DNA of 64,000 nt, taken from the NCBI RefSeq assembly GCF_040567655.1, contig NZ_JBEXAC010000002.1:1674001-1738000 (forward strand), read 5' to 3'. The stretch is from Chitinophaga sp. H8. GTDB taxonomy: Bacteria; Bacteroidota; Bacteroidia; Chitinophagales; Chitinophagaceae. This document shows, piece by piece, positions 33,795 through 43,471 of this stretch. Below the pieces are notes generated by a model. The model was not told where the DNA came from and made no database searches. It was given only the letters and a program-made list of their open reading frames with translations. Every line of letters begins with the position of its first letter. The first letter of the stretch is position 1. The position numbers were made by a program, and so were the translations under genes.

Positions 33795-35561
33795 TTATTC
33801 CTGTAACTCTTCATTGTTATGATGCAGCTGTATCCTCAATGCTTTCAGCAGTGCTTTGTGATCAATTGGCTTTTCTATGAATGCGCTGGCGCCTGCTGTT
33901 ATAAAGGCTTCCCGCGAATCCTTAAAGGCATCACCGGTGGCGACTATTACAGGAATGCTTCTGAACTCCGGTACATTACGCAGATACTGGAGGGTCTCTT
34001 CTCCATTCATCACCGGCATATACGAATCCAGGATGATCACATCCGGGATTTCTTTTTCTACTTTTTGCAATAGCTCCAACCCATTGGCGGTGTAAGTTAC
34101 CTTGCAGCCAATATGCCTTAAAAAACTGGACAGCAGTAGGGCGTTCATTTCGTCATCTTCTGCTATCATGACATGAATATTACTCAGGTCTTTTATATCG
34201 TCTTCCATTTCTTCTGCGGGTACATCTTCCCGTTTGCCTGCACGTAAGGGAAGCGTTACGGTAAAAGTGGTTAGTCCTTCTCCCAGGCTTTCTATCGCGA
34301 TAGTCCCCTGCATGGAGGATACCTTGTTCTTCACGATATACAAACCCAGACCAGTGCCTTCCATAGACTTGGGTTTTAAGGTGATGAAAGGATCGAAGAT
34401 CACATTGATCCTTTGGGGAGAAATAGTAGCACCCTGATTAATTACCTGAATACGCCACAAGCCTTCTTCCAGACCGGTTACCTTTAAAAGAATGATCGTA
34501 TTTTTATCAGCAAACTTTATAGCATTGGCCAGGAGGTTGGTAACGATCTGGTTGAGCTTTAAGGTATCACCTATGAGTATTTCCGGCATTTGATCCATGA
34601 ACAGCTTTAGCTGGATACTCCTTGACCTGGCTACTATTTTATTGACGTCGATCATCTTTTCGAAAAATGGCCTTACCGGAAAAGCCCCCTCCATGGAAGA
34701 TTCCAGCTTTCCGGTTTCTATCTCCGCCATGTCCAGCACATTGTTGATGATGTTGCGTGTAGTATTGCTGGCCGCCAATAGCTGATTGGTCAGGCTTTCT
34801 ATAGGCTTCAGGTTAGCATCCAGTTTGATCTCCCTTTTCAGTAGCTGTGCCACCCCATAAATCGCATTTAAAGGGGTACGCATTTCATGGGTAACCTGAT
34901 ACACGAACATCTTTTTGAAATGGTTCGTTTTCTCCAGTTCCTGGTTCGTATCATTGCTGCGCACATAAGTTTTGCTGATAATAATCATCAGTATTAATAC
35001 ACCGCCTATTACCAGCGACTGGATTACAAAACCTGTATCATAGGTAATAGTGACCAATGGCTGGTGGGCCTGGAAATAATAACAAAGCTGCAATACTACC
35101 AGGGTAGTAATCGCCGCTATAAAACAAATTTTTCGCAGGTGGTATTCTTTCAGAATGAGGTAAATAATGGAAATTAAAAATACAATGGTGAATTGTAATT
35201 GCAGCACTCCACCCAGGAGGAAGCCGAAAAAGATAATGGCTACACATTGATTGTAATACAGCGTTAGGCTGGCAGCCAGGTGCTTTTTATGATGGTTGAG
35301 CAGCAGAACGGAACAGTTGATGGCAAATTCAATAATAAAAGCCATCAGAATGGATACCTTCCAGATAAGGAAGATGCAAACAATCGGAGCAATGACCAAC
35401 ATAATGGCTGCAATGGCCAGACTTAGCCTGTTTACCAGTACAATCCGCTTCACTAATTCGGAGTCATCAATCCCTTGCGTGCCAGTATGGGTAATTTTAA
35501 AATAGCGTTCACGGCAGTAGGTTGCTACCTTAGCAAACACAGTTGTAGTAATAGTGTTCAT
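33795..35561 (-). CDS. Hybrid sensor histidine kinase/response regulator
   Basis: A 588-residue membrane kinase. About six hydrophobic segments (residues ~45-195) form the sensor, with no periplasmic domain. The HisKA region has phosphoacceptor His225 (VTHEMRTPLN). The ATPase domain has the N-box NLLANAIKF and the G2 box GTGLGL, but the G1 box reads INQGAT instead of DxGxG, so the adenine-binding Asp is replaced by Asn. A receiver domain follows (EDDEMNALLL) with phosphoacceptor Asp512 (LDSYMP). No DNA-binding output domain or partner regulator is adjacent. It converges with the terpene synthase gene, the stop codons 13 bases apart. Confidence 0.92.
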   Translation of the reverse strand: MNTITTTVFAKVATYCRERYFKITHTGTQGIDDSELVKRIVLVNRLSLAIAAIMLVIAPIVCIFLIWKVSILMAFIIEFAINCSVLLLNHHKKHLAASLTLYYNQCVAIIFFGFLLGGVLQLQFTIVFLISIIYLILKEYHLRKICFIAAITTLVVLQLCYYFQAHQPLVTITYDTGFVIQSLVIGGVLILMIIISKTYVRSNDTNQELEKTNHFKKMFVYQVTHEMRTPLNAIYGVAQLLKREIKLDANLKPIESLTNQLLAASNTTRNIINNVLDMAEIETGKLESSMEGAFPVRPFFEKMIDVNKIVARSRSIQLKLFMDQMPEILIGDTLKLNQIVTNLLANAIKFADKNTIILLKVTGLEEGLWRIQVINQGATISPQRINVIFDPFITLKPKSMEGTGLGLYIVKNKVSSMQGTIAIESLGEGLTTFTVTLPLRAGKREDVPAEEMEDDIKDLSNIHVMIAEDDEMNALLLSSFLRHIGCKVTYTANGLELLQKVEKEIPDVIILDSYMPVMNGEETLQYLRNVPEFRSIPVIVATGDAFKDSREAFITAGASAFIEKPIDHKALLKALRIQLHHNNEELQE

Positions 35562-35917
35562 AGTCCAGTTTTAGGGCAAGGGTTATTTTGATTTGAGTGC
35601 CGGTATTTTTATTTGTCAGTTTCTGATATCTTCTAATACAACGATAGTCCTTACGGGTGTTTCACAGTGTAACGTAATTTAACGTTAAAATTGAGAACGA
35701 TGAAAACGTATTAAATATAATATTATTTCATGTTTATACAGATAATTGTTAGTGATCAATAATTACGTAGAATTCATATGTATGGATTTATTATTGTAAA
35801 ATTAACAATAACAGGTTAATCATGCGGGGTAGTTGCAGTAGCGGTTGTCCTGCTTAAACAGAAAAACCCGGTTGGTATTTCAGGCACCACCGGGTTTGTT
35901 ATGGGAGCTGTTAGCAG
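35562..35917. other. Intergenic region between the yccF and histidine kinase genes
   Basis: This 356-base gap holds the yccF terminator (35864-35897), a TTAGC fragment (GAGCTGTTAGCAGCTAA near 35905) and presumably the kinase promoter. Two small inverted repeats are visible: TAACGT/ACGTTA (35670-35687) and TTATTGT/ACAATAA (35791-35811). Both are operator-sized, but no regulator can be assigned. Confidence 0.45.
35864..35897 (-). terminator. Intrinsic terminator of yccF
   Basis: Read on the minus strand, AAACCCGGTGGT pairs with ACC-ACCGGGTTT with a one-base bulge, followed by TTCTGTTT. It begins about 20 bases after the yccF stop codon. Confidence 0.75.
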
Positions 35918-36286
35918 CTAATATATTTCTTTCCCAAAAGGTGTAAATGACAGCGACATGAGTTTAAAATGCTGTCTGGCAAATGGAATACCTATGATGG
36001 TAAGCGTCAGTAAAATACCAAAGCCCAGATGCGTAACTGCAATCCATATACCGCCGCAAAAGATCCAGATGATATTAAAAAGGGTGGAAAGACAACCGGT
36101 AGGCCCCGGTACATCCCTTACCTGCCTGCCAAATGGCATCAGGGTTAAAAATCCTATTTTAAAGCATTGCAAGCCAAATGGAATCCCGATGATGGTAAGG
36201 CATAACAGCAAGCCGCCTATCATATATTCGATGAAGGTGAGAAATCCTCCAAAAATAAGCCAGATGATGTTTCCAATTAGGTTCAT
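35918..36286 (-). CDS. yccF: YccF domain membrane protein
   Basis: A 122-residue inner-membrane protein made of two tandem YccF repeats. Each has a pair of hydrophobic helices ending in a conserved turn: TIIGIPFGLQCFKIG with LMPFGRQV, and TIIGIPFARQHFKLM with FTPFGKEI. The length matches the family. The function of YccF is unknown. It has its own terminator. Confidence 0.92.
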   Translation of the reverse strand: MNLIGNIIWLIFGGFLTFIEYMIGGLLLCLTIIGIPFGLQCFKIGFLTLMPFGRQVRDVPGPTGCLSTLFNIIWIFCGGIWIAVTHLGFGILLTLTIIGIPFARQHFKLMSLSFTPFGKEIY

Positions 36287-36516
36287 ATTACTTCATTGTG
36301 TATTTAAAAATAAGTAATTCGCTTTATACCTGCTTAATTATGTGCAATTTGGAAAGTTGGGGATACACATTTAATTTAGCACGCATCATTTCCGGTTGAA
36401 AATGAGCATTGTTTAACCCATATCAACTGTTCAAAAAAAATCATGGGTGAGCAGACGTTGGCCCCGGATGATCCGGTTTTTTATCACTTTGCTATCAACA
36501 TCTAAATAGAATAAGT

Positions 36517-37551
36517 ATGAATACAGCACAACAGTTTTGGAACTGGTTCAGTGAAAACCAGGAAAGGTTTTCTGGCATCCATGGAAAAAGTATGGACGAG
36601 GTAAATGCGCTGTTTGATGAAGTGATGCCCGTGCTGCATGCATACAATGAAGGGCTTAGCCTGGAGATAGGCGCCCGGCAACCACCTTATGAGATCATTA
36701 TTACCGCACAGGGCATAAAGCAATACTTTGCAGCGGCAGAACAATTGGTGGCCCAGGCTCCCGCTATCCCGAACTGGCAGATCACCGCACTGAAGCCTGC
36801 TGTAGGGGATCATTTTGATTTTAGAATGGGAGAAATCACGGTCAACTGTGAAAACCTGCGGTTTATTCCACTGCAGGACGAAGATGATGAGGATGCAGTG
36901 GCTATACGTATTATTCACCGTGATTATCCGGCGAATGATGGCGCATTGAAAAACGCACTGACAACAGGTATTTACAATGTGATGGACTGTTTATTAGGTG
37001 AGAAAAATGCCACGCTGGATATTTCCAGTCTGGAAATTGCAGCAGCACAGGAGGAAGGAGAGGAAGTGCTTCCTTTTAAAGAGCTGCCACATTATATCAA
37101 CTGGAAGAAGAAAGAACGGAAGATTGCAGATGTACGCCATCCGGAAGATAGTATGACGCTTTACCAGGGTACTGCCGACGGTGTGAAGATATTTTTGACT
37201 GCCAATACCGGTTTGAACTATTATAATTTTAAAACAGCGTACCCCATGCTGTTTCGGGTGGTAGCAGATTTTAGCCAGCTGTATGACGAAGAGGGAGATA
37301 ACCAGAGTATCCTGGAGCCGGTCTATGAAATAGAAGACCGTATTATTGAGGCACTTAAAGTGGCAGATAAAGGTTTTTATCTGTTGTCAGAAACAAAAGG
37401 GGAGCAGCGTACTACCTGTTTTTATACCAACGATGAGGCTTTTGTATTGTCATTGCTGGAAAAAGAACAAGCTAATAATGACAGAATACAGCTGACAGGA
37501 GAAATCGTATTCGACCCTTACTGGGTAGAAGTAGGTGATTTTATCAGATAA
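36517..37551 (+). CDS. Cytosolic protein of unknown function, possible DUF695-like C-terminal part
   Basis: A 344-residue acidic soluble protein with no signal peptide. Residues 1-115 (FWNWFSENQERF, LHAYNEGLSLEIG, IPNWQITALKP) have the look of a family common in Bacteroidota and often found as small stand-alone or immunity-like proteins. The last ~110 residues (RVVADFSQLYDEEGDN, EIEDRIIEALK) fit a DUF695-like region, which I give as tentative. A short GC-rich hairpin followed by six T lies 35 bases upstream (36464-36482). No partner gene suggests a pathway. Confidence 0.65.
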   Translation: MNTAQQFWNWFSENQERFSGIHGKSMDEVNALFDEVMPVLHAYNEGLSLEIGARQPPYEIIITAQGIKQYFAAAEQLVAQAPAIPNWQITALKPAVGDHFDFRMGEITVNCENLRFIPLQDEDDEDAVAIRIIHRDYPANDGALKNALTTGIYNVMDCLLGEKNATLDISSLEIAAAQEEGEEVLPFKELPHYINWKKKERKIADVRHPEDSMTLYQGTADGVKIFLTANTGLNYYNFKTAYPMLFRVVADFSQLYDEEGDNQSILEPVYEIEDRIIEALKVADKGFYLLSETKGEQRTTCFYTNDEAFVLSLLEKEQANNDRIQLTGEIVFDPYWVEVGDFIR

Positions 37552-37748
37552 ATAGCGGATCGTGTTGCCCGTGTTGCGAATAGCAGAAAATTACCAGCGA
37601 ATACAGGTGCAGGCCTAACGTATTTTAAAGCCGGGACTATCAAATGGCAGGAAGGGGTAACTTGAGGAGATAGTTACACCTTCCTGCCAGTTAATACCTC
37701 TTCATGAGGATAACCTGGGGAAGGATACACATATTTAATCCTGCGGTA

Positions 37749-38234
37749 ATGATGTCTGATTCCCCAAAAAAAGATAAAATAAAATTTTGGACTATACTTC
37801 CTGTAATAGTCATGGTGGGCTTTATCGTATTGCTCACCTTGTTGAAGGTGCAAAAGGAAATTGCTATTGGTGCCCCCGTTGCAATCATGGTGATATGGAG
37901 CATTATGCAACAAAAACGGGATACCCAAAAAGCGAAACAGCATTTTTTAGGGAAGGTGGGTAAAGAGAATTTATCCAAAATAGCCACAAAGGATAGGTTG
38001 CATTTGATCAGGCTGGATAACATGGAGATGTTCCTGGATGAGATGGAGGTGCCTTTTGGTGAATACCAGGCTACCTTTCAGCATGAAAGGATGGTATTGG
38101 CAAAGATGGTACTGACGGAATTCAAAGATGTAAAGATCAAAACAGTGAAAGGCCAGCAGCTGCTGGTAGGGTGGAACTACCTGAACAACGATATGACAGA
38201 CATCGCATTGACGTTTGAATATCAGGATATTTAA
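37749..38234 (+). CDS. Membrane protein of unknown function
   Basis: About 161 residues: a short charged N-terminus (SDSPKKDKIKF), two hydrophobic helices (~residues 12-50), then a soluble domain of ~100 residues with mixed alpha/beta character. The frame is open to 37704, but the ATG pair at 37749/37752 places the charged residues directly before the first helix, as expected. I do not recognise a family. Confidence 0.62.
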   Translation: MMSDSPKKDKIKFWTILPVIVMVGFIVLLTLLKVQKEIAIGAPVAIMVIWSIMQQKRDTQKAKQHFLGKVGKENLSKIATKDRLHLIRLDNMEMFLDEMEVPFGEYQATFQHERMVLAKMVLTEFKDVKIKTVKGQQLLVGWNYLNNDMTDIALTFEYQDI

Positions 38235-38297
38235 TCCCGGCTTTCCGCGCCGGATTTGTTATTTTTGCATAAACATATTTGACCCAAACCTAACAAA

Positions 38298-38909
38298 ATG
38301 AATATTTATAAATCCCTGTGCCTGTTATCCGCCGTAATTTTGGTATTAACTTCCTGCACAAAAGAAAAGAGTGCAGAGCCCGATAGCGCCGCTATCAGTA
38401 AGACTGAACTCCTGGGAGAGTGGAATTTTGTCGGAATGGCTGCTTATACTAAATCCACCAGCAGTGCTACGGTGGCGGGAAAAACCACCAGCAACGTGGT
38501 GATAACAGATTATACTACCATTGAAAATAAAGGAACCCTTTTGATAAGTGCCGATCAGGTGATTTCGAATGATCTGACTTACACCATTGATACCGTGATG
38601 GTAGCCCAACAGTATATCAATGGCGTACTGAAAGAGGAGTTCAAGATACCCTTTAATTTTACCGCTCCTGCAGCCAGCAATACAGCTCATTATACATGGG
38701 TAGGAACGGATTCACTCTACTTTTCACAAGGAATGATAACGATGCCCGGTAATATGCCAAGTGTAACTTCGGGGGCAAAAATAGCCCGGGCGGGAGATAC
38801 GTTATTACTGCGTGGTACTTACTACGACAAGCGTACGGAAGACCAAGGCGGGCTTAAAGTACTGAATGAAACACAGGCTATCATGGTGTTAAAATATAAA
38901 CGCCGGTAA
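38298..38909 (+). CDS. Lipoprotein of unknown function
   Basis: A 203-residue lipoprotein with a signal peptide ending VLTSC (Cys at residue 20). A beta-rich domain follows, opening with LLGEWNFVGMAAYTKS, as in lipocalin-like lipoproteins of Bacteroidota. The protein at 41280-42170 has a similar layout (lipobox, linker, then GKWTFGG), so the two may be distantly related. It converges with the acyltransferase gene and ends at a strong bidirectional terminator. Confidence 0.75.
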   Translation: MNIYKSLCLLSAVILVLTSCTKEKSAEPDSAAISKTELLGEWNFVGMAAYTKSTSSATVAGKTTSNVVITDYTTIENKGTLLISADQVISNDLTYTIDTVMVAQQYINGVLKEEFKIPFNFTAPAASNTAHYTWVGTDSLYFSQGMITMPGNMPSVTSGAKIARAGDTLLLRGTYYDKRTEDQGGLKVLNETQAIMVLKYKRR

Positions 38910-38933
38910 AAATTACCAGATAATTTTTGCTGA

Positions 38934-38979
38934 TAAATTAATAAGCCGGCTCCTTGTAAAGAGCCGGCTTATTAATTTA
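38934..38979. terminator. Bidirectional terminator, 19-bp perfect stem
   Basis: Arms 38934-38952 and 38961-38979 are exact reverse complements (core AATAAGCCGGCTC) around an eight-base loop. The AT-rich outer part gives U-rich tails on both strands, serving both the lipoprotein gene (plus) and the acyltransferase gene (minus). Confidence 0.9.
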
Positions 38980-39002
38980 CAAGATAGTTATACGCTATAT
39001 CG

Positions 39003-40166
39003 TTATACTCTTAAGAATACTTTCTTTTTGTACATGAAATAAAGGAACAACCATTTTATGAATACATAGGTGATGGCCAGTAGTACAGCATTGTATGGCT
39101 CTCCAGCCAGCTGGCCCAGCCACTTGAAAAAGCTGTTGTTGGTATAGCTCCAATTGATAAAATGACCTGAAATGTAAATCAGGATGGAATTCATGCCAAT
39201 AACTTTAAAGAAGAAGGCCCAGCTTTTGTAACCTTTTACATCGATAATGTAATAAAAAGCAGCCAGCAGCAACAGGCTCAATCCACCTACCTGCAATACA
39301 AAGGAGCTAGTCCACAGGTTTTTATTGATAGGGAAATCCAGGTTCCATAACTGTGCCAGTACCAGGAAAACCACCCCTGTTATGGCCAGCAGGCCGGCTT
39401 TCTTTTGGCCTGGCATAGCGCCTTTTTTCAACAGATTGCCCGCCAGTATACCTAATAGCGCAGTGCTGATAGCAGGCAGGGTAGATACCAGTCCTTCCGG
39501 GTCATGGATACCTAAATAAAGTTTGCCAGGCATGATAGAACGGTCCAGGTAGGAGGCAAAGTTACCTTCCATCGTAAGATCTCCCGCAGCAAATCCCGGG
39601 GCGGACGTAAACTTCAGCAATAGCCAGTAGCCAATGATGATCGCCCAGAAACAGATCATCTGTGTCCGTTCTTTGGAATAGATGTAAATGATGTTGGCAA
39701 ACATATAGGCCAGGCCGATCCTGCCCAGCACACTCCCGAACCTGATTTCCGAGATAGGCTGTATTTCGAGTCCATTATTATAAATCACGCCTATTAATAC
39801 CAGCAGGAGCCCTCTTTTGATGACACGGCCCAGCAGCTGTTGCCTGCTTTTCCCCTTTTCAAGCTCCCGGCCTACGGAATAGGGGGTAGAAACACCTGCC
39901 ATAAACAGGAACAGCGGGAAAATGAGATCATAGAAATGGAAGCCATTCCATTCAGGATGGGTAAGTTGGTTAGCAATAGCGCCAAAGAAGGAAGAACCCG
40001 AAGCCTCCGCCAGGTGATGAAAGATACCTTCAGCGCCCATGATCCAGAACATATCAAATCCCCGAAGGGCATCTAAAGAATACAGTCTTTCTGGCTTTAC
40101 GGATTCATTGGTATTAGTAGCAGATATTGGTGCCGGTTGTACCGGGGAGCCTGTTAATACACTCAT
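39003..40166 (-). CDS. NagX/HGSNAT-type membrane acyltransferase (DUF5009-like)
   Basis: A 387-residue polytopic membrane protein of the heparan-alpha-glucosaminide N-acetyltransferase / NagX family. The hallmark N-terminus RLYSLDALRGFDMFWIMGAE is followed by about ten hydrophobic helices. The loop HPEWNGFHFYDLIFPLFLFMAGVS matches this family. It would acylate amino sugars at the inner membrane during glycan use, but no amino sugar operon is adjacent. It diverges from the DUF1003 gene. Confidence 0.9.
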   Translation of the reverse strand: MSVLTGSPVQPAPISATNTNESVKPERLYSLDALRGFDMFWIMGAEGIFHHLAEASGSSFFGAIANQLTHPEWNGFHFYDLIFPLFLFMAGVSTPYSVGRELEKGKSRQQLLGRVIKRGLLLVLIGVIYNNGLEIQPISEIRFGSVLGRIGLAYMFANIIYIYSKERTQMICFWAIIIGYWLLLKFTSAPGFAAGDLTMEGNFASYLDRSIMPGKLYLGIHDPEGLVSTLPAISTALLGILAGNLLKKGAMPGQKKAGLLAITGVVFLVLAQLWNLDFPINKNLWTSSFVLQVGGLSLLLLAAFYYIIDVKGYKSWAFFFKVIGMNSILIYISGHFINWSYTNNSFFKWLGQLAGEPYNAVLLAITYVFIKWLFLYFMYKKKVFLRV

Positions 40167-40362
40167 TGGTATTGGTTATTAAAAATGATAGATACCTGGT
40201 TGTTGTTATGCTGTTTATAATAGGGATAGTAGTGTCTCCGGATAAAACTAATAAAACAAACCGGATATTTTTAAAAAATAGTGGGCCGCCCGGCTTATAT
40301 TTAATAAGACTTATTTCTTCCACCCCAACGGGTAATTCATGAACCAGGAAAAACAATGTATT

Positions 40363-40914
40363 ATGAACACCGAAGTAATCGATCAGGTATCAGCAGATAA
40401 AAACGAATATTTAAGCAAACTGAATAAGATCGTTCAGGAAACAATTGAAGAGGAGGGACTGATCATTCACAACCTGCTGCATCCCCCCGAGGAGGTATTA
40501 TCAAAAGGACAAAAAATATCGGATAAGGTGGCCCAGTTTGGGGGAAGCTGGAAATTCATTATCCTGTTTGTAGTAGTGCTGGTGCTGTGGATCATCTATA
40601 ATATCACGGCGATTGCCAGCGAGCGGTTTGACCCTTACCCTTTTATCCTGATGAACCTCGTGCTTTCCTGCGTGGCAGCCTTACAGGCACCTATCATCAT
40701 GATGAGTCAGAACCGGCAGGAAGAGAAAGACAGGATGCGGAGTGAAAATGATTACCTGATCAATTTAAAGGCAGAGATCGGGATTCGCAGCCTCCATCAA
40801 AAGATGGATCTGTTGCTGAGTGAGCAGATCAAGACCTTGTATGATATACAGGCTAAACAATTTGCGATGCTGCAGGAAATCAGCCAGAAGCTGGAAGAAA
40901 TAAATAAAGAGTGA
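40363..40914 (+). CDS. DUF1003 domain membrane protein
   Basis: About 183 residues. The DUF1003 core has two transmembrane helices (FIILFVVVLVLWIIYN and PFILMNLVLSCVAALQAP) with the conserved motif MMSQNRQEEKDRMRSENDY after the second. A C-terminal helical tail (residues ~140-183) probably forms a coiled coil. The ATG at 40363 (MNTEVIDQ) is preferred to the in-frame ATG at 40339. The function is unknown. Confidence 0.88.
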   Translation: MNTEVIDQVSADKNEYLSKLNKIVQETIEEEGLIIHNLLHPPEEVLSKGQKISDKVAQFGGSWKFIILFVVVLVLWIIYNITAIASERFDPYPFILMNLVLSCVAALQAPIIMMSQNRQEEKDRMRSENDYLINLKAEIGIRSLHQKMDLLLSEQIKTLYDIQAKQFAMLQEISQKLEEINKE

Positions 40915-40946
40915 GCAGTGTAGCATCCGGGATATAGGAACCGCCG

Positions 40947-41183
40947 TTATTTCAGTAATTTTTTCCGGAGGGAGTATTTATAAAAGTCTTCTACTTTAGT
41001 TCTTGCCCAGGGCGTTTTGCGCAGGAATTTCAGGCTGGACTGTATAGAAGGATTGCTGATAAAGCAGTTAATCCGGATATGTTGGCCCAGTTGCTCCCAG
41101 CCATAGCTCTCTACTAAATGGGTGACGATCTTTTCTAGTGTTAACCCGTGCAGCGGGTCGTTGGAATGTCCTGATGGATGCAT
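40947..41183 (-). CDS. VF530 family DNA-binding protein (DUF2132)
   Basis: A 78-residue protein matching the VF530/DUF2132 family: [22 protein letters not shown] followed by [28 protein letters not shown], which is nearly the whole family domain. These small helical proteins have been described as DNA-binding. It converges with the DUF1003 gene. Confidence 0.92.
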   Translation of the reverse strand: MHPSGHSNDPLHGLTLEKIVTHLVESYGWEQLGQHIRINCFISNPSIQSSLKFLRKTPWARTKVEDFYKYSLRKKLLK

Positions 41184-41279
41184 ATATTACCATTAAAGCC
41201 GCAAAGATAATCTTTTAGCTCCTTTTAAGTTGTCGGGAGCAGACTATCTATGCGGCTTATTTAAATACGTTTTAAAAAC

Positions 41280-42170
41280 TTAACGTACTGGTCTTAGCAA
41301 CCATTTTATTTCTGTCATATCTATATCGTATTCTGTTGCTTTGAATATATCCTGGGTAAGTTCCCTGATGATGATAACATCTTCATCTTCATCAACAGGC
41401 ATGTCATACTTCCAGTAAACAAAGCGGTCTGTTTTGGTAGAATGCCATTTCCAGTTAGCCACTTGTGCATTTCTTAATTCACCTTTTACAAATAGCTGTA
41501 ACACATAGGTGCCAGAGGAAGACATCTGGTAATTAATGCTATCGGGGATGAACTTGTCTATTAATTTGTCATTGTCATCATATATTTCTAGCTCTTCCTC
41601 AAACATGGTATGCCCATCTTCCTCATGGGTAAGATACCATTTGCGGCCCAGGAGTTTTGCCTTGTCGCCGGCAGGAACATTTTTTGCCTTATTGGCGGTC
41701 ACCGTAATGGATTTACTATTGCTGGTGTAAGTGAGTTTGAAGTTGATCTTCTCCTGAGCAAAATTGATACCACTGAGGGTACCAAGGTTGGCCAGAGAGA
41801 TAGTAGTACCATCTTTAGCTTCAAACTTCCCGGTGAAGTAGTTGCTTTCAGCATCATAAATGATATAAGTGCTGTCACTCAGGAATTCGATAAAGCCTGT
41901 TTTTATTGGACCTGACTCCTGGATACGGGCTGTTTGATGCTTAGGACTGTTGGGGCGTAACCAGCTACCTTTTGTTGTTTTTATACCTACCCGCTGGGAA
42001 AGCACAACACCCCCAAATGTCCATTTTCCCTGTATGTCTGCATGCAGTTTTTTAGCAGCTGCAGCTACTGCTGTGGGATCTGGTTCCGGGTCTGGGGCAG
42101 AATCGTTCTTTTTGGAGCAGGATAGCAGGATAACTGACAATGCTACTACGATTGCATAAAGCTTTCTCAT
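41280..42170 (-). CDS. Lipoprotein of unknown function
   Basis: A 296-residue lipoprotein. The signal peptide ends VILLSC (Cys at residue 18), followed by a Pro/Asp/Glu linker (DPEPDPTAV). A beta-rich domain begins at GKWTFGGVVLS, with stretches like YIIYDAESNYFTGKFEA that suggest a lipocalin-like calyx. The C-terminus carries two acidic strands. It stands alone, 96 bases after the VF530 gene on the same strand. Confidence 0.72.
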   Translation of the reverse strand: MRKLYAIVVALSVILLSCSKKNDSAPDPEPDPTAVAAAAKKLHADIQGKWTFGGVVLSQRVGIKTTKGSWLRPNSPKHQTARIQESGPIKTGFIEFLSDSTYIIYDAESNYFTGKFEAKDGTTISLANLGTLSGINFAQEKINFKLTYTSNSKSITVTANKAKNVPAGDKAKLLGRKWYLTHEEDGHTMFEEELEIYDDNDKLIDKFIPDSINYQMSSSGTYVLQLFVKGELRNAQVANWKWHSTKTDRFVYWKYDMPVDEDEDVIIIRELTQDIFKATEYDIDMTEIKWLLRPVR

Positions 42171-42468
42171 TGATACTGTTTATTTATTGGTTGTTAAACG
42201 GTTAAAACATGTTGAGCACTGTACAGCGATAACACAGGCAGGTCAGGGACATTCAATCACCGGCTACAGTATTTGCAATAAAAAGTGTTAATGAAAGGGT
42301 TTTTCCTGGTTATGGGTAAAATCAGGCAGCAGGATAGCTCCTTTTTGCCAGGCAACAAATATACTGCATTTTGAAAATAAAAAGGGGGAGCAATGGCTTT
42401 TATAACAAACAGTTCAGGAAACCTGCCAGCTTGATAAGATGGGGCCGACAGGTTCCTGTTAGCGGTTA

Positions 42469-43401
42469 TCAGATATGGGTATGAATGGCCCATAAGGGAC
42501 CATTTTTAGAAAGGTATTTTGAAAGGGTACCTTGCTGATGTGCCGCTTCCAGTAAGCTATTGGCTTCCATTACCGTTTTATTGGACAATACGGCAAATTC
42601 CGTAGTGGTTAATGTAGGGTAGTAGCCAAATAAGGTTTCCAGCGTAGGGGTAACAGGCTGTGGGATAGCTGCAGGGTACAGCTTTAAAACAGCCTGTTCA
42701 AATTGTGCATAAGGCCGGAAACCATATACGGTAATCTGCGTGTCCTGTTTGTTAGAAAAGAACAGGGTAGGAAACCCCCTTACGCCCAGCTTTTTGCCAA
42801 GGTCAAGATCGTCCTGAAAGCGCTGTACAGCATCCCCTTCATAATCCTTTTTGAACTGCGTGATATCCAGCCCGGCTTGTTGTGCCGCCATGGATAAATG
42901 CTCCCATTTGGTGATGTTTTTCTTTTCCAGGAAAACCATTTCTTTTATCCGCCTTAAAAAGCGCAGGGCTTTTTTGTTGTCCTGCAGCGCTGCTGCTTTA
43001 AAGGCAATGGAGGGAGGAAAAGAGGAGGGCAGCGGATCTTCCAGCCATACATCCCCATCAATAGGCATCTGATAGTGTGCACCTACTTCATCCCAATGAT
43101 GGGCTACATCCGATGGTTGACTGATCCCGCCACTGTTATAAATATCCCAGGAGGGCAACAGGCCGCCCATGTGATATTCGATTTCAATAAGATGGCCATA
43201 CTCCAGCTGCAGCTTTCTTAACTGTGGTTCTACTCCCCAGCAGGTAGAACAGATAGGATCTGTAAAGTAGATGATACGCACCGGCTTTTCGTGAGCAGGT
43301 AAAGTGCCGGCAGTAGCAGCCGCTGCTGTACCTGGCAGCTCGCAAATACCGGTAACCGGGTCGCACAGCATCGGATTGGGCATGTTTTTATTGTTCATCA
43401 T
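42469..43401 (-). CDS. DsbA family thioredoxin-fold protein (FrnE/SpxH-like)
   Basis: A 310-residue DsbA-like protein without a signal peptide, so probably cytosolic. The active site CSTC is at 51-54 (FTDPICSTCWG), a helical insertion follows, and the cis-Pro loop is GVRGFPTLFF. The call follows the FrnE/SpxH-like group, where DPxCxWC-type sites are usual. Two more cysteines precede the fold (CDPVTGIC, residues 13 and 20), which is unusual. The C-terminal ~70 residues form an extra helical region. It is divergent from an HxlR regulator, 70 bases apart, suggesting redox-responsive control. Confidence 0.86.
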   Translation of the reverse strand: MMNNKNMPNPMLCDPVTGICELPGTAAAATAGTLPAHEKPVRIIYFTDPICSTCWGVEPQLRKLQLEYGHLIEIEYHMGGLLPSWDIYNSGGISQPSDVAHHWDEVGAHYQMPIDGDVWLEDPLPSSFPPSIAFKAAALQDNKKALRFLRRIKEMVFLEKKNITKWEHLSMAAQQAGLDITQFKKDYEGDAVQRFQDDLDLGKKLGVRGFPTLFFSNKQDTQITVYGFRPYAQFEQAVLKLYPAAIPQPVTPTLETLFGYYPTLTTTEFAVLSNKTVMEANSLLEAAHQQGTLSKYLSKNGPLWAIHTHI

Positions 43402-43471
43402 ATTTGTTTTTTGTCCTAACTTGTTGCAAAGCTCGTTGATCTGGAATGCATGAACAATAAGTCAGAAAAAG

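Noticed and set aside
36464..36482. Hairpin CCGGA/TCCGG followed by TTTTTT before the gene at 36517
   Set aside because: The stem has only five base pairs and lies 35 bases before the start codon. It could be an attenuator but is too weak to list as one.
42257..42493. 78-codon minus-strand frame after the DsbA-like gene
   Set aside because: It overlaps the 3' end of the DsbA-like gene in another frame, lacks a recognisable product and has poor composition. The gap 42171-42468 holds only an imperfect hairpin near 42416-42452.
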